In this document: positions 5,098-13,722 of the stretch, piece by piece
How positions within the stretch are numbered: the stretch's first letter is position 1
Layout: each line of letters begins with the position of its first letter
From: Thermoflexales bacterium
GTDB taxonomy: Bacteria > Chloroflexota > Anaerolineae > J036 > Brachytrichaceae
DNA: 14,997 nucleotides
Assembly: GCA_017998555.1 (NCBI GenBank)
Contig: JAGOCU010000023.1
Span: forward strand, 1 to 14,997
Direction of reading: 5' to 3'
Program-made: the position numbers and the translations under genes
Notes under the pieces: generated by a model
The model's database searches: none
What the model saw: only the letters and a program-made list of their open reading frames with translations
Told to the model about the DNA's origin: nothing

Positions 5098-7437
5098 TCA
5101 GGCGCCGCTGGCGGTGGATTGGGCAATCACGCGCCGGTACACCTCGACCATCGCGCGCGCCATATGGATATGCGTGAATCGCTCAAGCAATTGGGCGCGG
5201 CCCGCCAGACCGAACTGACGGAGCCGCATCGGAGAGCGCAGGAGGGCCAGAATCGCCTGCGCCAACTGGCCGGGCGACTCGGGGTCGACCAGGCTGCCGC
5301 TGATCCCATCATCGACAACCTCTGGAATGCCGCCGGCGCGGCAGCCGATCACGGGCTTGGCGTAGTTCATCGCCTCGAGATAGATCAGCCCGAAGGATTC
5401 ATACAGCGACGGCGCGACAAACAGATCGCACGATTGGTAAAGCGCGGCGAGTTCGGCGTCGCTGACCTGACCCTTGAACGCAACCCGATCAAGCAGCCCG
5501 GGATGGCGCTCCGCGAACCAGTCTGGATACGTTCGGCTGGTTCGGGCCAGAAACCCATCGTTCAGGCTGTTGTCGGCTCCGGCAATGACAAAACGCGCCT
5601 GGGGGGCAGCGGCAATCACCTTCGGTATCGCCGCAAACAGATCAGCAATGCCTTTTCGCTTTTCAAGCCGGCCGACATACAGAATCGTCATCGGCGCATC
5701 CGCGGCGCGGTCTGTCGGATAAGGGCGCGTCAAGGCATCGGGAACCGGCTCGATCCCATGCGGCACGACTTTCATGTTCGGATGATCGGGCCGCAGGCCA
5801 TACACTCGCCGGGCGGTTTCGACAGTTGCCTGCGTATTTGGGACCAGGAAGCGGGCCCGCTCGATCAGCGTCTGCTCCAGCTCGCCCATCAGGCGCGCGT
5901 CCTCGTCCACGTCACGCTGCAGGTCGGCGATCTGGCGCGTGGCCGTCTGCAGATGCGCGATGACGGGCAACAAGCCGCTTACGGCCGTGACCAGACCGTC
6001 GACTTGCCACACCGGAGTATCGACAACTTGCACGCCGTCATTGAGCTGCATCCGGCGCAGCGTCTCGAACACGCGGTGGCTGTGGTTCAAGGCATAGTGC
6101 AGGCGAGGCAGCCGTCGGTAGGATTCATACCGATCAAGCCGCATCGCCAGACGCTGGGTGTAGGCGCCGTCATAGAACGACAGTTTGTCCGTTTCGCCCC
6201 GCGCGATCACATGAACGCTATGGCCAAGCGCAAAGAGCCCGCGCGCCAACAAGTTGTTCTTTCGCCCGATGCCCTCGGTCTGCTCGGGCGGATAGTGGGT
6301 CGTCAACAGCGCCACGCGCACGGGCGGCTCGGGCATGAGGATCTCAGCCCGATGGCCCAGAACCGGGTCCACACTCGGCTGGCGGGGCGAATTGGCGTCC
6401 TGGTAGGGATGTATGGGAGATGAGTTCATATCGGCGGCGCGCCTGGCCTGTCCCGGGTCGATCAGGCTGCGCGGTCCCAGCAACGCGCGCGCGGCTCCGC
6501 GCAGCCCATACCAGGGCACCATCAGCCGCATGCGCGCCGCTTGAGCTGCGGTCAATTGGTTGTTCCGGCGCAGTTGCCCCGCCCAAAGCCACTGGCCATG
6601 CGCAAAATGCAGACACCGGCGGAGAATGGCGGCCGACGTATCGCCGCTCGCGCGGCCATTCCGAATCGCGTAGTAGACCACGGACCGGGTGTGAATCCAC
6701 CATTTTACGTTGTACGTGTGGGCGATCCGGTTTCGATTTGACGCGGGGATATGGTAGACCACGCACTCCTTGACCGGCTGGATGACCTTCCCGGCATTGG
6801 CCAGGCGAACGGCGATGTCGGTGTCGTCATAGACCCATTGGAAGAGCGGATCGAACCCGCCGACGTCGAGCAGGGCTCGGCGCCGAAAGGCCATGTTGGT
6901 CCCCATCATCCGGCCGACCCACAGCCGCGCTTCAGTATCTGGAATCATCGACTCCAGCAAGGACGCGCGCACATCATGCTGTTCGGCCAGCGACGAGACG
7001 ATCCCGACCAGGTGCTGTGTGATCGAGCGCAGCGGGTCGACCGCATATACCCGGCCTCCGGTCGCATCGAGACGTTCATCCCGAAAGAGGCCAGCCAATT
7101 GCTCCAGCCAGCGCCGCGACGGAACGGCATCGTCGTCGACAAAAGCGACGATGTCGCCGCGCGCCTCCAGCAGGCCGATATTGCGCCCCAGACTCAGATT
7201 CGCGGCAGCGCAGCGCAGCACGCGCAGCCGGCCGGTGTATTCGGCCAGCACCTCGAGGGTGTTGTCGCGGGTGGGTCCGACCACCACGATCAGCTCAAAA
7301 TGGGGGTAGCTTTGCTGCTCCAGCCCGCGGAGCAGCGTGCGCAGGGGTCCAGCGCGGTCGGTGGTGTTGACGATAACGGAAAACGTCAACGTCATAGCGG
7401 GCGCCACCGGCCCGGGCCCGGCATCAATGGTAGTCAT
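5098..7437 (-). CDS. Fused GT2-GT4 glycosyltransferase (two catalytic domains)
   Basis: A 779-residue cytoplasmic protein with two glycosyltransferase domains. The N-terminal GT2 domain (~17-340) has the nucleotide-binding strand FSVIVNTTDR, a metal-binding DDD triad (101-103), the GTNMAFRR / GGFDPLFQW block (~179-201) and the DDTDIAVRL acid motif (~204-212). A proline-rich linker precedes the GT4 domain (~372-770), which starts RVALLTTHYPPEQTEGIGR. That domain has LYVGRLEKRKG (586-596) and the EX7E motif ESFGLIYLE (Glu680, Glu688), then AGGIPEVV. Both active sites look intact, so two sugars may be added in sequence. The ATG at 7437 overlaps the stop of the preceding gene by 14 bp; a second in-frame ATG at 7395 starts right at the GT2 domain and is an alternative start. 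The donor sugars are unknown. Confidence 0.9.
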   Translation of the reverse strand: MTTIDAGPGPVAPAMTLTFSVIVNTTDRAGPLRTLLRGLEQQSYPHFELIVVVGPTRDNTLEVLAEYTGRLRVLRCAAANLSLGRNIGLLEARGDIVAFVDDDAVPSRRWLEQLAGLFRDERLDATGGRVYAVDPLRSITQHLVGIVSSLAEQHDVRASLLESMIPDTEARLWVGRMMGTNMAFRRRALLDVGGFDPLFQWVYDDTDIAVRLANAGKVIQPVKECVVYHIPASNRNRIAHTYNVKWWIHTRSVVYYAIRNGRASGDTSAAILRRCLHFAHGQWLWAGQLRRNNQLTAAQAARMRLMVPWYGLRGAARALLGPRSLIDPGQARRAADMNSSPIHPYQDANSPRQPSVDPVLGHRAEILMPEPPVRVALLTTHYPPEQTEGIGRKNNLLARGLFALGHSVHVIARGETDKLSFYDGAYTQRLAMRLDRYESYRRLPRLHYALNHSHRVFETLRRMQLNDGVQVVDTPVWQVDGLVTAVSGLLPVIAHLQTATRQIADLQRDVDEDARLMGELEQTLIERARFLVPNTQATVETARRVYGLRPDHPNMKVVPHGIEPVPDALTRPYPTDRAADAPMTILYVGRLEKRKGIADLFAAIPKVIAAAPQARFVIAGADNSLNDGFLARTSRTYPDWFAERHPGLLDRVAFKGQVSDAELAALYQSCDLFVAPSLYESFGLIYLEAMNYAKPVIGCRAGGIPEVVDDGISGSLVDPESPGQLAQAILALLRSPMRLRQFGLAGRAQLLERFTHIHMARAMVEVYRRVIAQSTASGA

Positions 7438-9151
7438 ACAGGGCCATGAGCTCGAGCGCGCGCAGGTGATCGGCTGAAAGCTGCGCCCCCTTCGAGAGGT
7501 CAGCCAGGGCGCCCCGCACTACGGCGCCTTCCGACGTGATTGCCTCAGCCAATCTTGCGTCGGCGGCCGCCAAATCGGCATACCGCGCGCGCGCGTCGGC
7601 CGCCAATTGGGCCAGGCGATCGCGCAGGGCCCTGTTGTCGCTCGCGAAGCGATCTGCCATCCGCCGCTGCGCCTCGATTTGAGAGGCCAGCGCCATGGCG
7701 CGCGTCTGCGCTTCCGCCTGGGCTACTTCGGCATAGGCCAGGCTCTGGCGAATGAGCGTCGATTGCAGGGCGGTCTGGCTTGCCGTCGCGGCCTGGAAAT
7801 CCAACAGGGCGGCCGCCAGAGCCCTGCCCTCCTGGCCAGAAATCGCATGCCAGGGGCGGACCAGCCAGCGCCTGACCAGGCGCCGCCACCAGGATCCGGC
7901 CGGCGCGTTCGGGGAAAGGCCATCCCGCAGCCAGCGCAAAGCGCCCACGTGCCGCGCGGAGGCCGCGCCATTGAGCTGCTCGGCCTGGCGCCCGGCGAGT
8001 TCCAGGCTCGTCAAGGTGTCCCGCAACGCCCTCAGGGCCGCGGTTGAATCCGGCTCATGCGCCACAGGCGCCCGCGTCGATTCATCGGGCACATCCTCCG
8101 CTGGCAGCGAAATCGGCGACTCGGGCATCTCCATCCGGCGCGCGACGGCGACGTCCGGCGTCGGAATCACCTGCGTCGCAAGATCACGCCTCTCGGCGAG
8201 CCGCAGCGCCCGATCAAGCGAAGCGCGAAGCACGGCGGCGAATCCGACCCGCAACTGAGTGACCCGTTCTGGCGCGACAGTCCGGTCTTGCTCCAGGCTC
8301 ATTCGGGCCACGATTTCGGACATCTGGCGAAGCGTCTCGCGCGCGCCCAGGGCGCGCCCCGCGGATTGGTCGAAATACGACTGCTGCGCCAGACCATCCA
8401 CTTCCGCCTGAAAGAATGCGGCCAGATCACCTGCGTGAAAATGCTTGCTGACAAAGCGATATCGGCTGCGATGCTGATCGGCGCTGTGACGCAGCGGATC
8501 GCGCTGCCACTCCGTGCCGCTCAACAAATGAATGGCGGTCGCGCCGGGAACGAGAATCGTCTCAATCCCCAAACGGCGGGCGCGATAGCAATAGTCGCTT
8601 TCCTCGTAATAGCCCGGATAGAAGCCCTCATCAAAGTCCCCGACGCGCGAATGGGTGGTCCGCAGAATGGCAAACAGCGCGCCCGTCACATAGTCTGCGG
8701 TGAATGGGTCGGGACTCGCCAGCACGGTGGTGTGCGCGCCGACAGCATCCGAACGGCGGACAAATGCGCCGGCATGATTGAGATCTCCGGTCTCGTTATA
8801 GAGCAGGGCGCCGGCAATACCGGCGCCGGGGTGTCCCGCCAGGCCAGCGCGCAGCGCGTCCAACCAGCCGGGACCCGGCACGCAGTCTTGATTGACCAGC
8901 ACAAGCAAATCGCCAGTGGCGTTGGCGATGCCAACATTCACCCCGCCCGCGAATCCCAAATTGACGGGCTGACGGAGCAGGCGCACGGCCGGAAACCTGG
9001 CGGCCACGAGATCGCCCGCCCCATCCGGCGATGCGTTGTCGACGCAGATCACCTCATGCAGGGCCGGCCCGGAATGCCGATAGACGGCATCCAGGCATCC
9101 GGCGATGACCGGCGCGCCGCGCCAAATCGGAATGATGACGGTTGCGCGCAT
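7424..9151 (-). CDS. GT2 glycosyltransferase with long C-terminal helical tail
   Basis: A 575-residue protein: a GT2 domain followed by an extended helical region. The catalytic part begins MRATVIIPIWRGAP and includes VICVDNASPDG, the RQPVNLGFAGGVNVGI block and a D-x-D-like NQD (residues 87-89 from this start). A conserved YNETGDLNHAG segment and FDEGFYPGYYEESDYCYR (acidic motif) follow, as in rhamnosyltransferase-like GT2 proteins. From ~residue 285 the sequence is charged, Ala/Gln/Arg-rich and mostly coiled coil, with a proline-rich break (~330-365) and a basic, aromatic segment WWRRLVRRWLVRPWHAI (421-437). The tail may mediate membrane attachment or oligomers. ATG 9151 is chosen because the family motif starts there. 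A GTG at 9193 makes a 4-base overlap with the preceding gene and would add 14 residues. Confidence 0.88.
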   Translation of the reverse strand: MRATVIIPIWRGAPVIAGCLDAVYRHSGPALHEVICVDNASPDGAGDLVAARFPAVRLLRQPVNLGFAGGVNVGIANATGDLLVLVNQDCVPGPGWLDALRAGLAGHPGAGIAGALLYNETGDLNHAGAFVRRSDAVGAHTTVLASPDPFTADYVTGALFAILRTTHSRVGDFDEGFYPGYYEESDYCYRARRLGIETILVPGATAIHLLSGTEWQRDPLRHSADQHRSRYRFVSKHFHAGDLAAFFQAEVDGLAQQSYFDQSAGRALGARETLRQMSEIVARMSLEQDRTVAPERVTQLRVGFAAVLRASLDRALRLAERRDLATQVIPTPDVAVARRMEMPESPISLPAEDVPDESTRAPVAHEPDSTAALRALRDTLTSLELAGRQAEQLNGAASARHVGALRWLRDGLSPNAPAGSWWRRLVRRWLVRPWHAISGQEGRALAAALLDFQAATASQTALQSTLIRQSLAYAEVAQAEAQTRAMALASQIEAQRRMADRFASDNRALRDRLAQLAADARARYADLAAADARLAEAITSEGAVVRGALADLSKGAQLSADHLRALELMALYDYH

Positions 9152-9189
9152 GGAAAGGCATTCTAACGCCGTGATCGCGGCCACGCCTG

Positions 9190-11424
9190 TCACGGGTTTG
9201 ACGTCAGATCCAGCTCAATCCCCGCCAGAAGCAGGTTCGCTCGACCATACACTTCGGCCCCCGTTTCCGGATCCAGAATCGAGGCGGTGAAGGTGATGGT
9301 CTGCGCGCCTGCTCGAACAGGAAAATCGAAAGTGATCGGGGCTCCAAAACTCAGCGGCCTCAAGATTGAAGCCCCCGCAGGGGTAATGAGGTTCAGCATG
9401 CGCGGCGTCGCCCCCCCACCCAGCTTGGCATCGAAGGCGCCGTCAACGGTGATCTCCAGATGCGCGCGGCCCGCCTGCGGCGATGACAAATAGAACGGGC
9501 TGGGGCCAAGCATCTGCCGCACGGGACCCTCCCGATTTATCCAGCCGCCAAAGAAACTCTCGAGCATGACAAGCGACGGCGCAAATACATCGGGCGGAGA
9601 TCCGACCGCATATACGGTCACCTGGTTGTCGTCGCGCACGGGTTTCTCATCGCCAAATACCGCCCGCGCGAATCTGCGTGTCCCTTCATCCGCCCAGCCA
9701 CCGGGCACATATCCCGATTGCCCATCCGGCTTGTGCACGACCACATACCGATAGCCGCTGCGGGCCAGCTCGAGCCGGGCATTGGCCCAGCGCGATGCCG
9801 GCGCGCCATTCACCAGGATGTCCGGCTCAAACCCGGTGAGGTTTGTTGACTCCGCAAGGAACTCGCCAAACACCGGATGCACGTTGGGATATCTCGACAC
9901 ATGACCGACGGCAATGGCCTTGCCGTGAACAAGCTGATACCACTGATAGCGCGCCGCGTAGGTGATGTAGCTGCTGCCATAGCCAACTTCGCGTTCAGGG
10001 CGAATCGGGAGATCGAACACCGCGTAGCGCTCGGGATCTTTTGCCAGTTCCGCATAGAAGGCGGGCACAGCCGGCGGTTTCCACGGAATAACGGGAGCGT
10101 TCCAACACTCAGCCACGAGCAGCGCGGCGCACACGATCGGCAGCACGCGCCCGGCCCGCCGCCAGCGCGCCTGGGCGCGCTCAAGACCCATTCCCGCCAG
10201 AAGCGCCAGGGCCGTGTAGCCAACGATCATGATCCGTCCCGGCGTCCGCAGCACATCCAGACCCGGCAGGGAGTTCAGAAACGCAAATGGCAACACCACA
10301 GGCAATTGATGGACGGTGAAACTCGAGATACCGTTGACCTGCAGCACGGGACCCAGACCCAGCACAAACGCCAGGGCGAGGACCGCCAGCCAGCGGCCCG
10401 AACCGGCCGCGCGCCGGATAACGGCAAAAACGAGCAGCCCAAGCGCAGTCCAGGCCATGAATACCGAACTCTCGGTCGGACTGCGCCCGATTGCCGTCAC
10501 AAGCGACGGTTGAAACAAAGGCGACATGCGGCCAATGAGCCAGGAACTGCCAAACGATCCCGGGAGGATGAATTGCAGGGCGTCGGGTTGATGGATTCGC
10601 GATTCCGTGGCCCGGACCACGTCGATACCACTTGCCGCAACCTGGCGCGAGACAAAACTGACATACGGGCCGACGAACAGCGCCACCCAGAACCCAAGCG
10701 CCACGATGCGCCTCACCTGCGGCCCGCGCTCGGCATCGGCGCGATGGCTCCACAGCGCATGAACGCACAACGCCGCGGTCATCAAACCGCCATAGACCAT
10801 CAAATCCCCGGAGACGAAGGAGGCGGCCAGCAGCGTCGCGCCGGCAGCCAACGACCACTTCCAGTTTCGCCCGGGGTCGAGCGCCCGCGTGGTGAACAGG
10901 GCCAGGAGCGGGATCAGACCGAGGAAGACGATATGCAGATGGCCCGCTTGAATGGCGGCCATGCGCATCGGCGCAAGAAGCAGCACAAGCCCCGCGAAAA
11001 GCGAAGCCAACCGGGGCAACCCCAGGCAGCGCGCGGTCAAATACATGAACCAGCCGGTCAGCGTTGAGCCAAGCAAGAGCGCCCCGTTGTAGGTGGCAAT
11101 CGGACCCCACGGCGCGAACGGCAATCCCAACAAGCCCAGCATCGGACCGGTGGACGCCGACGCCAAACTCGTGCCGACAGGCGCAAAGAGAAGTGTGGTT
11201 GAGAACAGCGGCTCGTGCCCGGCCAGCGCTTCACGAAAGTGCCATTGATTCCAGACGTCGAGCATGGAATCGTAGGCGCTGGGCAGCGCGCTGGCCAGCG
11301 ATCGTGCGAGCGGCCAGGACGCTGCAATGCTCAGCACCCCGTAAAAAAGGGCTACGAGCGAATGCTCGCCGATGACCGGGAGCGCCGCATGAAGACGGCG
11401 CTTGGGGAACAGGCCTGCTGACAT
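9190..11424 (-). CDS. GT-C-like polytopic membrane protein with soluble C-terminal region
   Basis: A 744-residue integral membrane protein. Residues ~20-445 hold roughly ten to twelve hydrophobic segments. An early loop carries YDSMLDVWNQWHFREA (51-66); an acidic residue in the first extracytoplasmic loop (Asp52 or Asp56) is the usual mark of GT-C enzymes, which take sugar from polyprenyl-phosphate donors. The PGRIMIVGYTALALLAGMGL region near 395-414 is typical of this type of protein. Residues ~446-744 are not hydrophobic and should lie outside: first an alpha/beta region (RYAVFDLPI, YRYVVVHKP), then a beta-rich end (AHLEITVDGAF, TITFTASILDPETG). It starts 3 bp after the stop of the tandem-GT2 gene. 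Glycosyltransferase activity is inferred from topology, not from a full catalytic signature. Confidence 0.75.
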   Translation of the reverse strand: MSAGLFPKRRLHAALPVIGEHSLVALFYGVLSIAASWPLARSLASALPSAYDSMLDVWNQWHFREALAGHEPLFSTTLLFAPVGTSLASASTGPMLGLLGLPFAPWGPIATYNGALLLGSTLTGWFMYLTARCLGLPRLASLFAGLVLLLAPMRMAAIQAGHLHIVFLGLIPLLALFTTRALDPGRNWKWSLAAGATLLAASFVSGDLMVYGGLMTAALCVHALWSHRADAERGPQVRRIVALGFWVALFVGPYVSFVSRQVAASGIDVVRATESRIHQPDALQFILPGSFGSSWLIGRMSPLFQPSLVTAIGRSPTESSVFMAWTALGLLVFAVIRRAAGSGRWLAVLALAFVLGLGPVLQVNGISSFTVHQLPVVLPFAFLNSLPGLDVLRTPGRIMIVGYTALALLAGMGLERAQARWRRAGRVLPIVCAALLVAECWNAPVIPWKPPAVPAFYAELAKDPERYAVFDLPIRPEREVGYGSSYITYAARYQWYQLVHGKAIAVGHVSRYPNVHPVFGEFLAESTNLTGFEPDILVNGAPASRWANARLELARSGYRYVVVHKPDGQSGYVPGGWADEGTRRFARAVFGDEKPVRDDNQVTVYAVGSPPDVFAPSLVMLESFFGGWINREGPVRQMLGPSPFYLSSPQAGRAHLEITVDGAFDAKLGGGATPRMLNLITPAGASILRPLSFGAPITFDFPVRAGAQTITFTASILDPETGAEVYGRANLLLAGIELDLTSNP

Positions 11425-11427
11425 GGT

Positions 11428-13722
11428 TCAGTTCGAGTTCTGCCTCGGGCGCAATGACGGGATACGGTTCAACGGGTCAAGATTCGGATTGAAAAAGGGG
11501 TCGCCCGCCGCAACCATCGGACCGAGGCGCTGATCGGCCAGATACTGATCGGCTGGGGTAATGACATTGGCGCGCGTGGCGCCCTCGTGGTGGCGCAGAC
11601 GCGCGTGCGGCGTATACACAACGCTGAATCCGGCCGCGCGCAGCCGCAAACACAGATCGACATCTCCGAAGGCGATCTCGAAGCCCTCGTCAAATCCTCC
11701 GACCTGCTCGAATGCGGCGCGGGGCACCAGCATGCAGGCCCCCGTCACCGCGCTCAGCGGCCTGTACCAATTTGGCGAGCCAAAGTAGCTGCCCGCGTAC
11801 ATTTCGTGCGCTCCGCTGAAAAGATGCCCCATGCCAACGACAACGCCAGCGTGCTGAATTGCGCCATTTGGATAGAGCAGTTTTGCGCCGACGGCGCCGC
11901 ACCCGGGCCGCTCCGCCCAGCGCGCCATCTCCTCAAGCCATCCCGGCTCGAGGATTTCAGTGTCATTGTTCAGAAACAGGAGCAGATTCCCCGTAGCTGC
12001 GCGCGCGCCGATGTTGCAGGCTCGGGAATAGTTAAACGGTTGGGCATGGTCCATGGCAACGGAAATGCGATCGCGCCACATGGCGTACACGCCCTGAGTC
12101 GCCGGCTCGACACTACCCGTATCCACCACGATGATTTCGACATCTGGATAACGTGTGCGCTGGGTCAGCGACGCCAGACAGCGGGCGAGCAAGGCGCTCT
12201 TGTCCCGGCTGGGGATGATGATCGACACCCGCTGCCCGGAAACGGGCCAGGCGAAGCGAAACAGGCCCGGGGCAAGCATCTCATGGGTGACGTCGTTCAG
12301 GCCGAGGCGGCGCAAGTGGCTGGCGATCACCCTGGGTTGCAGGTCGATAACCCACGGCTTGGCGGCCAGGCTCACCGATGCCGAGCCTTGCACCTGCCGC
12401 CAGTGATACAACACCCGCGGGACATGAATGACCCGCGCCGTGCGTTCGGTCAGTCTGAGCATCACGTCCCAATCTTGGGCGCCATCCGTGGCAGCGTCGA
12501 AGCCCCCAACCTCGCGCATGAGACTGAGTCGAACGACCGAATGCATCAGGGGGTTGCCCGCAAGCAAATGTTCAGGCGCCCAGGCATGCGGCTTGAACCA
12601 TGGATCGCGATGGACGCGGCCATCGGCCGAGACCTTGTCCTCGTCAAAATACACGATGTCAGTCTCGGGCGCCGCGGCCAGACGTGTGACAACCTCGAAG
12701 AGCATGTCCGGCTCGAGCAGATCATCATGGTCGAGCAGCGCCACATAGTCGCCGGACGCCGCGCCCAGCGCCGCATTGGTGTTGCCGGAAATGCCAAGAT
12801 TTCGGACCAATGACAGCAAGCGCACCCGCGGGTCGCGGGTCGCATATCGATTCAGGGTCTCGCGCACGCCCGGCAGCGTGGACGCGCCATCAGCGAGCAC
12901 CAATTCCCACCGATCGTAGGTTTGGGCCAGGACCGACTCAATCATCTCGGCGAGAACGCCTGGGGGCGGGTTGAACACCGGGACAAGGATGCTGATCCTC
13001 GGTCGCCACCCCAGGCGCGGCACGTGAGCGCGTTGGGCTTGCAGCGCGGACGCGCTGGCCCGGTGCTCGGCCAGCCAGACCGGGTATGGGTCGGCCCAGG
13101 CCGGCCCGCTCGACGCAGCGCTTGATCCTGGCGCGGCGGGAGCACGTCCAATTCGCTCAAACAAGGCGCGCAAACGTCGAAGCGGGGATTCACGCTTCTG
13201 ATCGAGTTGTCGGCGCAGTCGGTCACGTTCGCCCACGATTGCGCCGATGCTGCGCTCGTAGGCGGCAAGCGCGTCGCCGGCGTCCCCCATTCGCCGGAAG
13301 CGGAGAGCCAGCGGGGTCAGAAAGCTGACATCAAAATCCAGATCGCGAAAGAAACCGCGCTTTCCGAATTCACGCGCCCATGTTCCCCATACGCCGTCCG
13401 GGGCGGAGAACAGAACGTCGTCGGTGATCGCGCAAACGCGATCCAGCGCAGTCGCGCCTTCCAGCGTATCGGGCGGCGGCGCGTTTGTCCATACGACGAG
13501 ACCAAAAAAGCGTTCAAAAGGTTCGTCGAGGGACTGGCGCAGGAGATAGCCCGCTGGGATTGACCCCGCTGCGTCCAACTCCAGGGTCTGGCCCCACGCC
13601 AGCACACCCTGATCGCGCAGCGCCTTCACCAGCGCCCCGTCGCCACACTCCAGAACCAGGCTGAAGGACGGCCGAATGTGCCGCGCAATGATTTGCGCCG
13701 CGCGCTCGGGCTCAGCCAACAT
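11428..13722 (-). CDS. Tandem GT2 glycosyltransferase with N-terminal methyltransferase-like domain
   Basis: A 764-residue three-part protein. Residues ~1-150 resemble a class I SAM-dependent methyltransferase: LVLECGDGALVKALRDQG (~22-39) matches motif I loosely, but the third Gly is replaced and the rest is weakly conserved, so it may be inactive. A charged helix (~155-190) follows. The first GT2 domain (~241-460) has RISILVPVFNPPPG, LLDHDD (329-334), YFDEDKV and GAQDWDVMLR. The second (~498-745) has VSIIIPSRDK, LNNDTEILEPGWLEEM (NND at 585-587) and GGFDEGFEIAFGDVDLCLRL. Both GT2 domains look catalytically complete, as in O-antigen and rhamnan-type polymer synthases. The frame extends to 13830, but that would overlap the Wzt gene by 119 bp; ATG 13722 gives an 11-bp overlap and is preferred. 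A GTG at 13731 is also possible. Confidence 0.92.
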   Translation of the reverse strand: MLAEPERAAQIIARHIRPSFSLVLECGDGALVKALRDQGVLAWGQTLELDAAGSIPAGYLLRQSLDEPFERFFGLVVWTNAPPPDTLEGATALDRVCAITDDVLFSAPDGVWGTWAREFGKRGFFRDLDFDVSFLTPLALRFRRMGDAGDALAAYERSIGAIVGERDRLRRQLDQKRESPLRRLRALFERIGRAPAAPGSSAASSGPAWADPYPVWLAEHRASASALQAQRAHVPRLGWRPRISILVPVFNPPPGVLAEMIESVLAQTYDRWELVLADGASTLPGVRETLNRYATRDPRVRLLSLVRNLGISGNTNAALGAASGDYVALLDHDDLLEPDMLFEVVTRLAAAPETDIVYFDEDKVSADGRVHRDPWFKPHAWAPEHLLAGNPLMHSVVRLSLMREVGGFDAATDGAQDWDVMLRLTERTARVIHVPRVLYHWRQVQGSASVSLAAKPWVIDLQPRVIASHLRRLGLNDVTHEMLAPGLFRFAWPVSGQRVSIIIPSRDKSALLARCLASLTQRTRYPDVEIIVVDTGSVEPATQGVYAMWRDRISVAMDHAQPFNYSRACNIGARAATGNLLLFLNNDTEILEPGWLEEMARWAERPGCGAVGAKLLYPNGAIQHAGVVVGMGHLFSGAHEMYAGSYFGSPNWYRPLSAVTGACMLVPRAAFEQVGGFDEGFEIAFGDVDLCLRLRAAGFSVVYTPHARLRHHEGATRANVITPADQYLADQRLGPMVAAGDPFFNPNLDPLNRIPSLRPRQNSN

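Noticed and set aside
5119..6423. Plus-strand 434-codon open frame opposite the GT2-GT4 gene
   Set aside because: The opposite strand has clear GT2 and GT4 motifs across this region; the plus-strand product is Arg/Gln/His-rich with no domain pattern.
8057..9166. Plus-strand 369-codon open frame opposite the GT2 with helical tail
   Set aside because: Shadow of a gene with clear GT2 motifs; no recognisable domain in the product.
9877..11067. Plus-strand 396-codon open frame opposite the GT-C-like gene
   Set aside because: The product is highly basic and low in hydrophobic residues, typical of a complement frame; the minus strand encodes a coherent membrane protein.
11587..12813. Plus-strand 408-codon open frame opposite the tandem GT2 gene
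   Set aside because: Antisense of intact GT2 motifs (LLDHDD, NNDTE); no family pattern in the product.
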